From assembly GCF_030813595.1 (NCBI RefSeq), contig NZ_JAUSUH010000007.1, forward strand, positions 1 through 64,000: 64,000 bases of DNA, read 5' to 3'. Source of the stretch: Ancylobacter vacuolatus (GTDB taxonomy: Bacteria; Pseudomonadota; Alphaproteobacteria; Rhizobiales; Xanthobacteraceae). Under the pieces are notes generated by a model. That model ran no database searches. It was not told where the DNA came from and saw only the letters and a program-made list of their open reading frames with translations. Shown in pieces: positions 32,911 through 41,778 of this stretch (positions are counted from its first letter, which is position 1; the number at the start of each line of letters is the position of its first letter). The position numbers were made by a program, and so were the translations under genes.

Positions 32911-33536
32911 TTCTCGCCCTCTTCCGGCCGCAGCAGGCCGAGGCCCGCCCGCCGCTCATATTCCTTGCGTAGGCGCAGGCGCAGGAATTCGCCGGGATCG
33001 TCGGCGAGCGTTTCCAGCCACGCATCGGACGCGGCGAACCCGCGCGCCTCGATCGGCTTTTTCCAGGCGGGGTCGGGCGTGCCCGCCAGGGTGGGGCCGT
33101 CCACCTGCGCCGAGGGGCCGAGACCGCCCTCGCCGGGCAGCCGCCCCGGCACCGTGGTCTCGCCGGTGGTCTTCGGCGCCATGGCATCGACCAGATCGCG
33201 CAGCCGGCGCGCCTCCTCGTCCGAGGGACTGGCGAAGAGCACGGCGTCGAAATAGGCGACCGACAGGGCGTACCGGCCAGTGGCGGCGAGCGTCAGCGCG
33301 CGGTTGAAGGTCTGGCTGCGCCCCGCCTCGGCGAAGGCGGCGTCGGCCGCGGCGTAATCGCCCGCGCGGTACAGGGCGAGCCCGCGTGCCGCCGCGTCGT
33401 CCAGCAGCCGCGCGGCCGCGCCGGGCGCCCCGCTCTGCAATAGCAGGCGTCCCCAGGCGGCGGGGCCGGCAATGAGGACGCAAGCGAGCCCGGCCACGGC
33501 GACGAGAGCGAGGCGCGGGCGCAGGACAGGCGTCAT
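32904..33536 (-). CDS. Exported TPR-like protein (BatC/MxaK type)
   Basis: A 210-residue protein with an N-terminal membrane anchor (LALVAVAGLACVLIAGPAAWG) and two or three helical repeats (LYRAGDYAAADAAFAEAGRSQTFNRALTLAATGRYALSVAYFDAVLFASPSDEEARRL) like tetratricopeptides. The second half is Pro/Gly-rich. In Bat operons a TPR protein accompanies the two VWA proteins; MxaK of methanol clusters is similar in size. It overlaps the VWA gene by four bases. Confidence 0.75.
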   Translation of the reverse strand: MTPVLRPRLALVAVAGLACVLIAGPAAWGRLLLQSGAPGAAARLLDDAAARGLALYRAGDYAAADAAFAEAGRSQTFNRALTLAATGRYALSVAYFDAVLFASPSDEEARRLRDLVDAMAPKTTGETTVPGRLPGEGGLGPSAQVDGPTLAGTPDPAWKKPIEARGFAASDAWLETLADDPGEFLRLRLRKEYERRAGLGLLRPEEGEKW

Positions 33537-34417
33537 GCACGCCTCCGGAAAAGGCCGAGCAGCGGCAGTCCAGCCAGGCCGGCGAGGTAAGGGCCGAGAT
33601 CGAGGAACGCCAGGGTCGCGAGCGCCGGATCCCGCTCCAGCGTCCCCTGCCGCGACAGCCGGCGGAGCACCGGGGAGGGGGCACGGGCGGGAGCCGCGAG
33701 GCTTGCGAGTGCTTCGAGCGCAGTGGCATCGGCTGTGCCGCCCGCCGGGCCGGCCAGGGTGAGCACGGAAAGCCGCACGCCGTCGGCGGCAAGACGCTCG
33801 GCTTCCGCGCGCGTGGCGTCATCGACGCCGCCGCCGTCGGACACCAGAACGAGATCGGCATCCCGACCGCCCTGCAGCATCTGCCGCGCCAGCGCCAGCG
33901 CACTGGCGGGGCGGCTGCCGCTGCCCGGCAGGGTGTCGGCGCCGAGCACGGCGATCTGGCTCTCCAGCGTCGCCGGATCGGCCGTGGGCGCCGCCACTTC
34001 ATAGGCCTCGCCGGAATAGAGCAGCATTCCGACCGGCCGCCCGGACGCCGCCGTCAATAGAGTGGCGGCGGCGGCCTGCGCGTCGGCGAGCGCGGGGCTC
34101 TCCGTCACCGACGGCGACATGTCGAGGGCGATCAGCACCGCCCCACTTCCCGCGAGGAGAGGCGCGTCCGCGCGCGGCATCGCGGGGCCGCAGAGGCCGA
34201 GGCACAGCAGGGCGGCAGAGGCGAGCACGGCCACACCCTGGCGCGCGGCTCTCGCCTGCAGATGCCCCAGCGCCCGCATCGCCGCGAACATGGCCGGCGG
34301 CATCACCCGCTCCCAGCCCCCGGCAGCAGGGCCGCGCCGCCATTGCCACAGCGCCAGAACAAGGAGGAGCGGCAGCACTGCGAGCCACCATGGACGCAGC
34401 AGGACGAGTTCGTTCAT
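33533..34417 (-). CDS. Membrane VWA-domain protein, second of the pair (BatB/MxaL type)
   Basis: A 294-residue protein with membrane helices at both ends (LLRPWWLAVLPLLLVLALWQW and LGPYLAGLAGLPLLGLF) around a von Willebrand A domain. The metal site motif is DMSPS in LIALDMSPSVTESP, so the D-x-S-x-S is kept, and DLVLVSDGGGVDD follows. The start MNELVLLRPWW at 34417 overlaps the preceding VWA gene by four bases. With the first VWA protein it would form a periplasmic assembly served by the MoxR chaperone ATPase. Confidence 0.85.
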   Translation of the reverse strand: MNELVLLRPWWLAVLPLLLVLALWQWRRGPAAGGWERVMPPAMFAAMRALGHLQARAARQGVAVLASAALLCLGLCGPAMPRADAPLLAGSGAVLIALDMSPSVTESPALADAQAAAATLLTAASGRPVGMLLYSGEAYEVAAPTADPATLESQIAVLGADTLPGSGSRPASALALARQMLQGGRDADLVLVSDGGGVDDATRAEAERLAADGVRLSVLTLAGPAGGTADATALEALASLAAPARAPSPVLRRLSRQGTLERDPALATLAFLDLGPYLAGLAGLPLLGLFRRRA

Positions 34418-35352
34418 GTCCGCCTCCACGCGGCGAGCAGCAGCAGCACCAGTGCCGCGCCGCCGGGCCACATCCAGAGCGGGCGCCAGTAGCGCAATGG
34501 CGGGCGCTTCATCGGGTTGGGCTCGAGCTTGTCCAGCGTTGCCGCCATCGCCTCCAGGTCCTCCATGCCGCGCACCCGGAAGCTGGTGCCGCCGCCGACC
34601 TCGGCAATCTCCCGCAAGGCGACGGCGTCCACCGCGTCGCGCGAGGCCGGCTGGCCCTCAAGATCCTCCGGGCCCAGCGCGATGGTGTGCACCCGCACCC
34701 CATGGCTGGCCGCGAGCCGCGCCACATCCGCTGCCTGAACCTTGCCCGACGTATCCATGCCGTCCGACAGCAGGACGACCACCTTGGTCGTGGCGTCACT
34801 TGCCATGATGCGCCGCGTCGCCAGCCCCAGCCCGTCCGATATGGCGGTGGAGCGGCCCGAAATGCCGATCTGGGCGATGTCGATGGCGCGGGCCACCGAG
34901 GCGACGTCGAACGTCGGCGGCTGCGCCACATAGGCCCGGTCGCCGAAGATCACGAGCCCGATCCGGTCGCCGCGACGCGCGGCAACGAAGCGCGCCGCGA
35001 CGCGCTTCACGGCATCGAGCCGCGAGAGCGGCTTGCCGTCGAGCATGAAGTCCTCCTTGAGCATGCTGCCGGAGAGGTCGAGAGCCAGCAGGATCTCGCG
35101 GCCGGAGGCGGTCACCAGCTCACGCGTCGCCGCCACCTGCGGGCCGGCGAGCGCCACCACCAGCGCGACCCAGGCGGCGAGGAGAACCGCGCCTGCCACC
35201 CGATCCCCCCCGCCGCGAGCCGTCAGCGCCGCGGCGAAGGCACCGGGCGCGACGCGCAGCCCGGCCTCCGCCGGCGCCCGACCGGCGAGAAGGAGACGCG
35301 CCAGCAGGGGGAGCGGAAGCAGCAGCAGGGCCAAGGGAAACGCAAGCGTCAT
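34414..35352 (-). CDS. Membrane VWA-domain protein, first of the pair (BatA/MxaC type)
   Basis: A 312-residue protein: two N-terminal helices (FPLALLLLPLPLLARLLL; VAGAVLLAAWVALVVALAG), a VWA domain with an intact MIDAS (LALDLSGSM, then IGISGRSTAISDGLG and VVLLSDGMDTSG) and a C-terminal helix (PGGAALVLLLLAAW). This is the BatA layout. It overlaps its neighbours on both sides by four bases. Confidence 0.9.
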   Translation of the reverse strand: MTLAFPLALLLLPLPLLARLLLAGRAPAEAGLRVAPGAFAAALTARGGGDRVAGAVLLAAWVALVVALAGPQVAATRELVTASGREILLALDLSGSMLKEDFMLDGKPLSRLDAVKRVAARFVAARRGDRIGLVIFGDRAYVAQPPTFDVASVARAIDIAQIGISGRSTAISDGLGLATRRIMASDATTKVVVLLSDGMDTSGKVQAADVARLAASHGVRVHTIALGPEDLEGQPASRDAVDAVALREIAEVGGGTSFRVRGMEDLEAMAATLDKLEPNPMKRPPLRYWRPLWMWPGGAALVLLLLAAWRRT

Positions 35353-35690
35353 CGCCGCGGCCGCCTTGCCTTCAGCGCGATGCGCTCGATCTCTGCCGGT
35401 GCAAGCGGCGGCGCGCTGCCATACGCCATGGCACGCAACCGTGCCGGCAAATGCCCGAGAAGGCGGCCGATCGCCAGCACCCGCTCCTGCGGCGGCATCC
35501 CACGCGTGGCGCGAACAAGCGCCCGCCGCGACGGGCGGTAGGCGAAGAAGGGCGCTGCCAGCAGCGACAGCACCGCCGCCACCAGCAGGCCAGCGCCGAA
35601 CAGCAGCAGCAGGTCGGCGGCGTTCATCTGCGTCAGCGCCGGCGGCAGGCGCCCCTCCGGCAGGGCAGCGATGAGTTCAGCAGGCGTCAT
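35349..35690 (-). CDS. DUF4381-type small membrane protein
   Basis: A 113-residue protein with one membrane helix (ADLLLLFGAGLLVAAVLSLLAAPFF) and a basic cytoplasmic tail. Proteins of this kind sit between DUF58 and VWA genes in MoxR operons. The position, and overlaps of 14 bases with the DUF58 gene and four with the VWA gene, support the call more than the sequence itself. Confidence 0.75.
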   Translation of the reverse strand: MTPAELIAALPEGRLPPALTQMNAADLLLLFGAGLLVAAVLSLLAAPFFAYRPSRRALVRATRGMPPQERVLAIGRLLGHLPARLRAMAYGSAPPLAPAEIERIALKARRPRR

Positions 35691-36516
35691 CGTCCACCAC
35701 CTCCAGGGTCACATTCAGTGCCCGCAGCTGCCGCGCCAGCGCCGCGTGGTCGAAAGGGGCCAACCGCGCGAGGCGGGTGAGCGCGCCGGCCCGGATGGGA
35801 AGCGGCCATGGCGGCGGGGAGGTCTCGAGCGGATCGAGCGGCAGCAGAACCCGTACCCGGCGCCGGCGGGCCAGCCGGGCCAGCGCTGGCTCATCCCCGG
35901 GCGCTAGGCCCTCCGGGCCGGTGGCGAGTATCACCTCGCCGCCGGGCGGCGAGAGGCGCGCGGCGTGGATAAGCGCCTCCTCCAGCGAGGGCCCTTCTCT
36001 CCCGGAGCCGAGCGCCTGGTCGTGGCGGCTGGCGAGCATGTGGCTGATGCGGATCATTTGCGGCGTGCCGCCGCCCAGGGGAACCACCGCGATGCCGTGG
36101 GCGGTGACGCTGATGACAGCCAGGGAGGCGCCCCGCGCCACCGCCTGCCACCCCTGCCGCGCCGCCAGCCGTGCCGCGCGCACCGAGCGCAGCGCGGCGC
36201 CGGTGCCCCACAACATGGGCGGGCGGAAATCCGCAATCAGCAGCAGCGTGTCGTCGCGATCCTCATGAAAGGTGCGGATATGCGGGGCGCCGGTGCGGGC
36301 GGTGGCGGAAGGGTCGATGCGGCGGGCGTCGTCGCCCTCGGCAAAGGCGCGGATCTCGCGCAGATCCATTCCCGCCCCTGGCGGCTTGGCGGGAACGGCG
36401 CCCGGACGGCGCGAGGCGGGCTGTAATCGCTTCGTTCTGAGAGCACCCTCGCGAAGCGCCAGCAACTCGCCGGCGTGAAGCCGGATTCCGGGCCCATCCA
36501 GCGCGGCGCTCACCAT
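35677..36516 (-). CDS. DUF58 protein of the MoxR operon
   Basis: A 279-residue cytoplasmic protein. GMDLREIRAFAEGDDARRIDPSATARTGAPHIRTFHEDRDDTLLLIADFRPPMLWG is the diagnostic DUF58 motif. The start MVSAALDGPGIRLHAGELLAL at 36516 was chosen because it overlaps the moxR stop by seven bases; the longer frame lies inside moxR. In MoxR systems the DUF58 protein links the ATPase to its VWA clients; MxaS of methanol clusters belongs here. Confidence 0.87.
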   Translation of the reverse strand: MVSAALDGPGIRLHAGELLALREGALRTKRLQPASRRPGAVPAKPPGAGMDLREIRAFAEGDDARRIDPSATARTGAPHIRTFHEDRDDTLLLIADFRPPMLWGTGAALRSVRAARLAARQGWQAVARGASLAVISVTAHGIAVVPLGGGTPQMIRISHMLASRHDQALGSGREGPSLEEALIHAARLSPPGGEVILATGPEGLAPGDEPALARLARRRRVRVLLPLDPLETSPPPWPLPIRAGALTRLARLAPFDHAALARQLRALNVTLEVVDDDAC

Positions 36517-37460
36517 GGCTCGACTAGGCGCAATATGTCGCCGACGAGAGTGCGCCCGCTGCGCCCTTCGCCGATGGCGGACCAACTCGGTATCAGCCGG
36601 TGGGCGAGCGCGTCGGGCGCGAGGGCGATCACGTCCTCCGGCAAGACATAGTCGCGCGCCTTCAGCCAGGCCCGCGCCTGCGCGGCGATCGCCAGCGCCA
36701 GCGTGCCGCGCGGCGAGACGGGATGCTCCACCCATTGCGCGATCACCCCGCCAGGGCGCGAGGCCATGACCAGACGGACGATGAAGTCCTTCAGCGCCGG
36801 CGCCAGATGCACCCGTGCCACCTCGGCCTTCGCCGCATGCAGCGCTTCGGCCGAAAGCGGGCTGGCGAGGAAGGCGGGGGCCTCAATCCGCTCGGCGGAG
36901 ACGAGATCGAGAATGGCGCGCTCCTGCTCCGCCTGCGGAAGGCCAAGCGAGAGATGCAGCAGGAAACGGTCCATCTGTGCTTCCGGCAGCGGAAAGGTCC
37001 CTTCATGCTCGATCGGGTTCTGCGTCGCCACGACCATGAAGGGATCGGGTAGCGGGCGACTGATGCCCGCGCTCGTCACCTGTCCCTCGGCCATGGCCTC
37101 CAGTAGCGCCGACTGCACCTTGGGCGGGGCGCGATTGATCTCGTCCACCAGCACCAGCGCGTGGAACAGCGGGCCAGGCACGAAATCGAAAACGCCGCTC
37201 TCGGGGCGGAACACCTGCGTGCCGGTGAGGTCCGAGGGCAGCAGGTCCGGCGTGCATTGGATCCGCGCATGGCTGCCGGGAAGATGGGCGGCAAGCCGCT
37301 TGACCGCACGCGTCTTGGCGATGCCCGGCGGGCCTTCGATCAGCACATGGCCACCGGCGAGAAGGGCGATCAGCAGCCGTTCGACCAATTCCTCATGGCC
37401 GATCAGGCCAGCCGCGACCGCCGTGCCGAGTTGCGCAATGGGACGGCTCATATCGTTCAT
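36510..37460 (-). CDS. moxR: MoxR-family AAA+ ATPase
   Basis: A 316-residue AAA+ ATPase. Walker A is GPPGIAKTRAVK (residues 40-51; the usual GxxGxGKT lysine and threonine are present as AKT), Walker B is ALVLVDEINRAPPKVQSALLEAM, and the sensor region FMVVATQNPIEHEGTFPLPEAQMDRFLLHLSLGLP is typical MoxR. These act as chaperones that assemble or load metals into extracytoplasmic enzymes such as methanol dehydrogenase. It is the first gene of the leftward operon; no methanol dehydrogenase is in the window, so the client is elsewhere or different. Confidence 0.93.
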   Translation of the reverse strand: MNDMSRPIAQLGTAVAAGLIGHEELVERLLIALLAGGHVLIEGPPGIAKTRAVKRLAAHLPGSHARIQCTPDLLPSDLTGTQVFRPESGVFDFVPGPLFHALVLVDEINRAPPKVQSALLEAMAEGQVTSAGISRPLPDPFMVVATQNPIEHEGTFPLPEAQMDRFLLHLSLGLPQAEQERAILDLVSAERIEAPAFLASPLSAEALHAAKAEVARVHLAPALKDFIVRLVMASRPGGVIAQWVEHPVSPRGTLALAIAAQARAWLKARDYVLPEDVIALAPDALAHRLIPSWSAIGEGRSGRTLVGDILRLVEPW

Positions 37461-37564
37461 GCGGCGACCTTCCCTGCCCGATTCTCCGGCCCTTCCAAGG
37501 ATGTGGGTGGACGGAGGAGGGCGCCAGAGAGGCCTTCCCGGCTGACCCGGGAAGATCGCCCGGG

Positions 37565-38890
37565 TCAGAGCGGCAGGCGGGCAAGGGCCCGCATGCCGCC
37601 CTCGACCGGCGTCAACGCGAAGCTGCCGCCGAGAGCATCGACCCGCTCGCGTATGCCAAGCAGGCCGTAGCCGTCGCCGATCGCGCCGTCGTGCCGGGGC
37701 GAGCCATTATCGGTCGCGGCCAGCGTGATCTCGCCGCCGACCTCGATGCGCAGGGCGACGTTGGTGGGGGCGCCGTGCCGGATCGCATTGGTCAGGCATT
37801 CCTGCGCGATGCGGTAGAGGCTGAGCGCGAGATCGTCGGGCACGGCGTCGACGGGGCCGACGAGCTCCAGCTCGAAGCGTACTGCCGGCACGCGTGCGCG
37901 CCAATCGGCCACCATCCTCTCCAGCGCCGGGCGCAGGCCCAGATCGTCGAGATCGGGCGGGCGCAGCCGGGCCAGCTCGGCCCGCAGGCTGTCCATCATC
38001 TGGCCGGTGATCTCGGCGATGCGCGCGCCGTCCCGCGCGGTCGTCTCGCCGGACTGCGCGATCGCGGCCGCCATGGCGCGGGTTGCCGTCAGGCATTGGC
38101 CGAACTCGTCATGCAGTTCACGCGCCAGCGCCCGCCGCTCACTCTCCTGAACCGTGAACAGGCGACGCGTGAGCTCGGCCCGCATGGCCTGCGCCTCCTG
38201 CAACGTGGCCGCCGTGTCGTTCACCGCCGTGCTCAGCCGGTCGAACTCCGCAACCCGCAGGGGCGGCAGGCGGGAGGCGAAATCGCCGCGCTGCAGCCGC
38301 TCGATGCCACGCAACAGGATGCCGAACGGCGCGAGCAGGCGGATCATGAGAAGGCCGGTGAGCAGCGCGCCGCCGATCGCCATCCCCACGGCGACCCGCA
38401 TCAGGTCGCCGGTGCGAGACCATGCGCGGGTGACGATGACGCCGGGATCGGCGATGGCCGTCACATAGACGTCCGAGACGTAGCGCGTGCGGACCGGCAC
38501 GGCGACCGGCTCGGGCACCAGGCCGAGACGCTCCGCCAGCCAGACGAACCAATCCGGCGGCGTGGCTGCCGCCAGATAGGGCCCGCAGCGCCGCTGAATC
38601 GGTTGATCGCGGGGGCCGAGCTCGACGCAGATCCCCGGCGCGATCAGGCTCCAGGCCGGAAATTGCTGCCAGTCGCGGAAAACCGGCGTCGGTGCGACGC
38701 CGCCGAACGCCAGCCCCTCGAAGCTGGGGCGGGCAGCGACGGCGTCGGCGACGAGAGCGGCCGTCGTCTGTGCGTCGCGGCGCGCGGCGTTCGCCGTGTC
38801 CCACAGCACCCAGCCGGCGGCGACGATGACGGTGAGCAGCCCGGCGGCCAGCACCCGCATGACGAGCTGCGGGAGGAGACCGCGCATCAC
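37565..38890 (-). CDS. Sensor histidine kinase, NarX/MoxY type
   Basis: A 441-residue membrane kinase: first helix VMRVLAAGLLTVIVAAGWVLW (10-30), a periplasmic sensor domain of about 130 residues with two cysteines (C88, C102), a second helix (VAVGMAIGGALLTGLLMIRLL), a HAMP linker and a HisKA_3 domain with H260 in RELHDEFGQCL, the N-box QECLTNAIRHG and the G-box GDGYGLLGIRERV. It is coupled to the response regulator by a four-base overlap. Kinases of this class (MoxY/MxaY) control methanol oxidation in Paracoccus; the adjacency to moxR suggests a similar link. Confidence 0.9.
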   Translation of the reverse strand: MMRGLLPQLVMRVLAAGLLTVIVAAGWVLWDTANAARRDAQTTAALVADAVAARPSFEGLAFGGVAPTPVFRDWQQFPAWSLIAPGICVELGPRDQPIQRRCGPYLAAATPPDWFVWLAERLGLVPEPVAVPVRTRYVSDVYVTAIADPGVIVTRAWSRTGDLMRVAVGMAIGGALLTGLLMIRLLAPFGILLRGIERLQRGDFASRLPPLRVAEFDRLSTAVNDTAATLQEAQAMRAELTRRLFTVQESERRALARELHDEFGQCLTATRAMAAAIAQSGETTARDGARIAEITGQMMDSLRAELARLRPPDLDDLGLRPALERMVADWRARVPAVRFELELVGPVDAVPDDLALSLYRIAQECLTNAIRHGAPTNVALRIEVGGEITLAATDNGSPRHDGAIGDGYGLLGIRERVDALGGSFALTPVEGGMRALARLPL

Positions 38891-39522
38891 AGGGCAGGCA
38901 CGAGGCCGGCGCGCTGCGCCTTGAGCACGAGGTCGGCATCGCCCGACGCGCCCAGCTTGGCCCGGATCTGCGACAGGTTGTTCTGGACCGTCTTGGACGA
39001 GAGGTTGAGGTCGAGGGCAATGGCGCGCCCGTTCATGCCGCGCATCAGCCGCAGCAGAATATCGCGCTCGCGCGGCGTGAGGCCGGTGGTCGGGTCTTCT
39101 TCGACCATGGTGCGGGCGAATTCCTGAGCCACATCCGTGGACAGCGCGCGCCGCCCGCCCATCACCGTTCCGATGGCGCGGACAAGTTCGTCCGGCGGGC
39201 TGGATTTCGAGACGAAGCCACGTGCCCCGGCGGCCATCGCCTTTTGCGCGAAGACGGCGCCCTGATGCATCGACACGATAAGGATTCGGGCCTGGGGATC
39301 ACCGGCGAGGATCGCCTCGACCGCCGAAAAGCCTCCACCGCCTGGCATGGAGAGGTCCATGAGCACAATATCGGGCCGGTGCTCGGCGAAGGCAGCCAGG
39401 GCGGCTTCACCGTCTCCGGCTTCGGCCACCACAGAAAGGCCAGGCTGACGTCCGAGCAGGCGGCGGTAGCCTTCGCGCACGATTGGATGATCGTCGACCA
39501 GTAGAATGCGGATGGGGCCCAT
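38887..39522 (-). CDS. NarL/FixJ-type response regulator
   Basis: A 211-residue regulator. The receiver domain has D10/D11, phosphoacceptor D56 (VLMDLSMPGGG) and the lysine in FVSKSSPPDEL. The LuxR-type helix-turn-helix lies at about 147-205 (GLTPRERDILLRLMRGMNGRAIALDLNLSSKTVQNNLSQIRAKL). The start MGPIRILLVDDHP at 39522 is the natural beginning of the receiver fold. With the overlapping kinase gene it forms a two-component system lying upstream of, and codirectional with, the moxR operon. Confidence 0.92.
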   Translation of the reverse strand: MGPIRILLVDDHPIVREGYRRLLGRQPGLSVVAEAGDGEAALAAFAEHRPDIVLMDLSMPGGGGFSAVEAILAGDPQARILIVSMHQGAVFAQKAMAAGARGFVSKSSPPDELVRAIGTVMGGRRALSTDVAQEFARTMVEEDPTTGLTPRERDILLRLMRGMNGRAIALDLNLSSKTVQNNLSQIRAKLGASGDADLVLKAQRAGLVPAL

Positions 39523-39766
39523 GGGCAGACGATAGCGCGGGCAGCTCGGTGGACCAATAGCGACGCTCCGCCCCGCGACGGGAGCATGGCAAGTGTCGGA
39601 CGTGGCTATCCCGTCGTGCCTCCCGCGCCGGGAGGCGGGCTCGTCCTGCTCCCACCTCTGCGCTTGATCATCGCACTGGCCGTCGATCTCGGCGCCAGAG
39701 GCGGAGAAGGTGGCGACCTTGCGTTCCTCAGCGCGACCTTCGGCTCGACACCTTCGGAGATCGCCT

Positions 39767-40861
39767 TCAGCAAATGGATGCCGTCGGCCGAGATGTGCAC
39801 GCGATGGCCACGCATACCGGGCTTCCAATGGCGAAAGGTTCGCCCAAGGGGTAAAGAGCGCCGGTCTGCGGGGCTATCCGCAGGGCGGTCAGTGCATGGC
39901 TGTCCTGATTGGCGATCACCATCGTCCCGCCATCGTCCGAGATGGCGAACTCGCGCGGGGTCCGGCCCCGGGTTGCAAAGGTGCCAAGGAAAGCCGGCAG
40001 GCCCGTCGCCGTGGCCGTGTCGAAGACAGCGATGCTGTCATCGCCCCGGTTCGAGGAGCAGAGGAAGCGCCCGTTCGGATGCAGCCGGATCGCGGCGGAG
40101 CTGCTGGGCACGGCGTGTCCCGGGGCCAGCGTCGGTACATGGCCGAGAAGTTCTGCACCTGATGGCCCGATCTGCCAGGTCGAGACCAGGTTGCCCAACT
40201 CGCTGACCACGAAAAGACGCATGCCATCATGTGACAACGCCATATGTCGTGGCAGCGAGCCCGGAGGAGCCTGCAGCACGAGATCCGGTGTCGCCGCGAC
40301 TGCGTTCGGCCCTGTGAGCCCATAGCGCGCAATCTCGTCCGTGCCGGCGTCGCAGATCCACACATGCGCTCCATCCGGCATGGCAAGCGCGAAATGCGTA
40401 TGCGGGCCGTCCTGCCGGTCGGGGTTGGGGCCATGGCCGGTGCGGCGCAGGACGGTGGGCGTGCCGTGGGGCAGGCCCTGTCCATCCAGCGGCCAGGTGA
40501 CGAAAGAGCCGTCCAGATAGTTGGAGAGGAACAGCCGCGCGCGGCCGGGGTCAAAGCCGATGTGACACGGCCAGGCGCCATGTGCGGGCACCTTCGCCCG
40601 CTGCGTCAGCCGCGCGGCTGACGTGTCGCAGGCGAAGACGGTCAATGTCGCCTCGTCGGCTCCAAGTTCCTCGACCGCGTAGAGAAGCCCGCGGTCCAGC
40701 GCCAGATAGCTGGGATTGCGGATGGCCGCATGCGTGGCCACGAGGCTGAAGCGGCCCGTCGCCGTATCGAGATCGACGAAGGAGATGCCTTCGCCGCGCG
40801 CCTCCACATGGGGCAGCGAATGGGTGTAGGAACCGATGATGAGGCGAAGAGTCTGCGTCAT
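39767..40861 (-). CDS. Lactonase family protein, seven-bladed beta-propeller (6-phosphogluconolactonase/YbhE type)
   Basis: A 364-residue beta-propeller: IIGSYTHSLPHVEARGEGISFVDLDTATGRFSLVA opens the first blade, and GPHTHFALAMPDGAHVWICDAGTDEIARY and SAAIRLHPNGRFLCSSNRGDDSIAVFD are the lactonase motifs with the conserved His and Arg region. It would open a sugar lactone in the cytoplasm. It is the last gene of the GntR-cupin-SDR-oxidase-dehydrogenase-lactonase operon, which fits hydrolysis of the lactone made by the dehydrogenase three bases upstream. No gene is seen in the 244 bases between it and the response regulator. Confidence 0.87.
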   Translation of the reverse strand: MTQTLRLIIGSYTHSLPHVEARGEGISFVDLDTATGRFSLVATHAAIRNPSYLALDRGLLYAVEELGADEATLTVFACDTSAARLTQRAKVPAHGAWPCHIGFDPGRARLFLSNYLDGSFVTWPLDGQGLPHGTPTVLRRTGHGPNPDRQDGPHTHFALAMPDGAHVWICDAGTDEIARYGLTGPNAVAATPDLVLQAPPGSLPRHMALSHDGMRLFVVSELGNLVSTWQIGPSGAELLGHVPTLAPGHAVPSSSAAIRLHPNGRFLCSSNRGDDSIAVFDTATATGLPAFLGTFATRGRTPREFAISDDGGTMVIANQDSHALTALRIAPQTGALYPLGEPFAIGSPVCVAIACTSRPTASIC

Positions 40862-40863
40862 GG

Positions 40864-41778
40864 TCAGGCAGGTCCCTTGGCGAGGTGACGATAGATGTCA
40901 TCCTGTGGCGCATAGCCGAGATAGCGCCGCGCGGCGGCCAGGCTCCAGTCGGTGCCGGCATTGTCGGAGACACCATTGATGATCAGTCCCGGCGCGGGCC
41001 AGCCCGTGGCATCGGCCGTCAGCGCCGCGATCGCCAGCCGTTCGAAATCGCCGTTGGAAATCCACATGTTGCGGAACCAGCGCAAGGCCCGCGCCTCGTC
41101 AGGGGCGGCGGCTTCCGTCGCTCCCTGTCCAGTGGGAGAGCCCGACACGCTGATGTCGCGCGGGTCGTTCGCGCCAGGCAGCGCCCAGCCGATCCGTAGC
41201 GACAGCGTGGTCATGCGCCCGCCCGACTGCGCGGCCAGCATCACGAGAAAGCGCTCGGCAAAGGCTTTCGAGGCGCCATAGGGCGTCGAGTCGATGTCGA
41301 TACGGCCATTGTTCCAGCGCGTGCCGGGGGCGGGCGGCAGGTCCTCGCTCATTCGGCCGCCCGAAACGGTGGCGGCCAGCGGCGGGTCCTTGTAGCCGCC
41401 GATCGCGTGGTTGGACGAGCAATTGACGAAGCGTCTCACGCCGGTCGCCAGGGCGACGAGGCCAAGGTTGAACGTCATGTCGGCCGAGGCCATGGCATCG
41501 GCCCAATCGCTTTCGGGCACAGGATTGACGGCAGCCAAATGCAGCACCGCATCGACGCCTTCCAGATGACGCCGCCAGTCGCCTGCGGCATCGGCCAGAT
41601 CGGCGCCATGAGATGTCACCTTGCCCGAAGGCGGTGGAGCAGGCCGGCGCGGCGAGTGGAGGGCGGTGATCCGGTGACACCAGGGAAGGCGCGACAGGAT
41701 CTCGACCGACTTGGCTCCGAGATTGCCGCCCGCCCCCGTGATCAGAACATGGCGGGGCATCTTGTGGACGTGGGTCAT
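40864..41778 (-). CDS. NAD-dependent sugar/uronate dehydrogenase-like (extended SDR)
   Basis: A 304-residue extended short-chain dehydrogenase/epimerase-fold protein. The nucleotide motif is ITGAGGNLG at residues 13-21. AVLHLAAVNPVPESDWADAMASADMTFNLGL and the catalytic YGASK follow. The closest described group is uronate dehydrogenase (Udh), which oxidises uronic acids or aldoses at C1 to lactones; the three-base distance to the lactonase gene supports that. It overlaps the oxidase gene by four bases. Substrate not determined. Confidence 0.82.
   Translation of the reverse strand: MTHVHKMPRHVLITGAGGNLGAKSVEILSRLPWCHRITALHSPRRPAPPPSGKVTSHGADLADAAGDWRRHLEGVDAVLHLAAVNPVPESDWADAMASADMTFNLGLVALATGVRRFVNCSSNHAIGGYKDPPLAATVSGGRMSEDLPPAPGTRWNNGRIDIDSTPYGASKAFAERFLVMLAAQSGGRMTTLSLRIGWALPGANDPRDISVSGSPTGQGATEAAAPDEARALRWFRNMWISNGDFERLAIAALTADATGWPAPGLIINGVSDNAGTDWSLAAARRYLGYAPQDDIYRHLAKGPA

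Noticed and set aside
31624-35352. Naming the MoxR operon as the methanol-oxidation mxaRSACKLD cluster
   Set aside because: The order VWA, VWA, TPR, BatD and the presence of a BatD-like protein fit a Bat operon better, and no mxaF, mxaJ, mxaG or mxaI is present.
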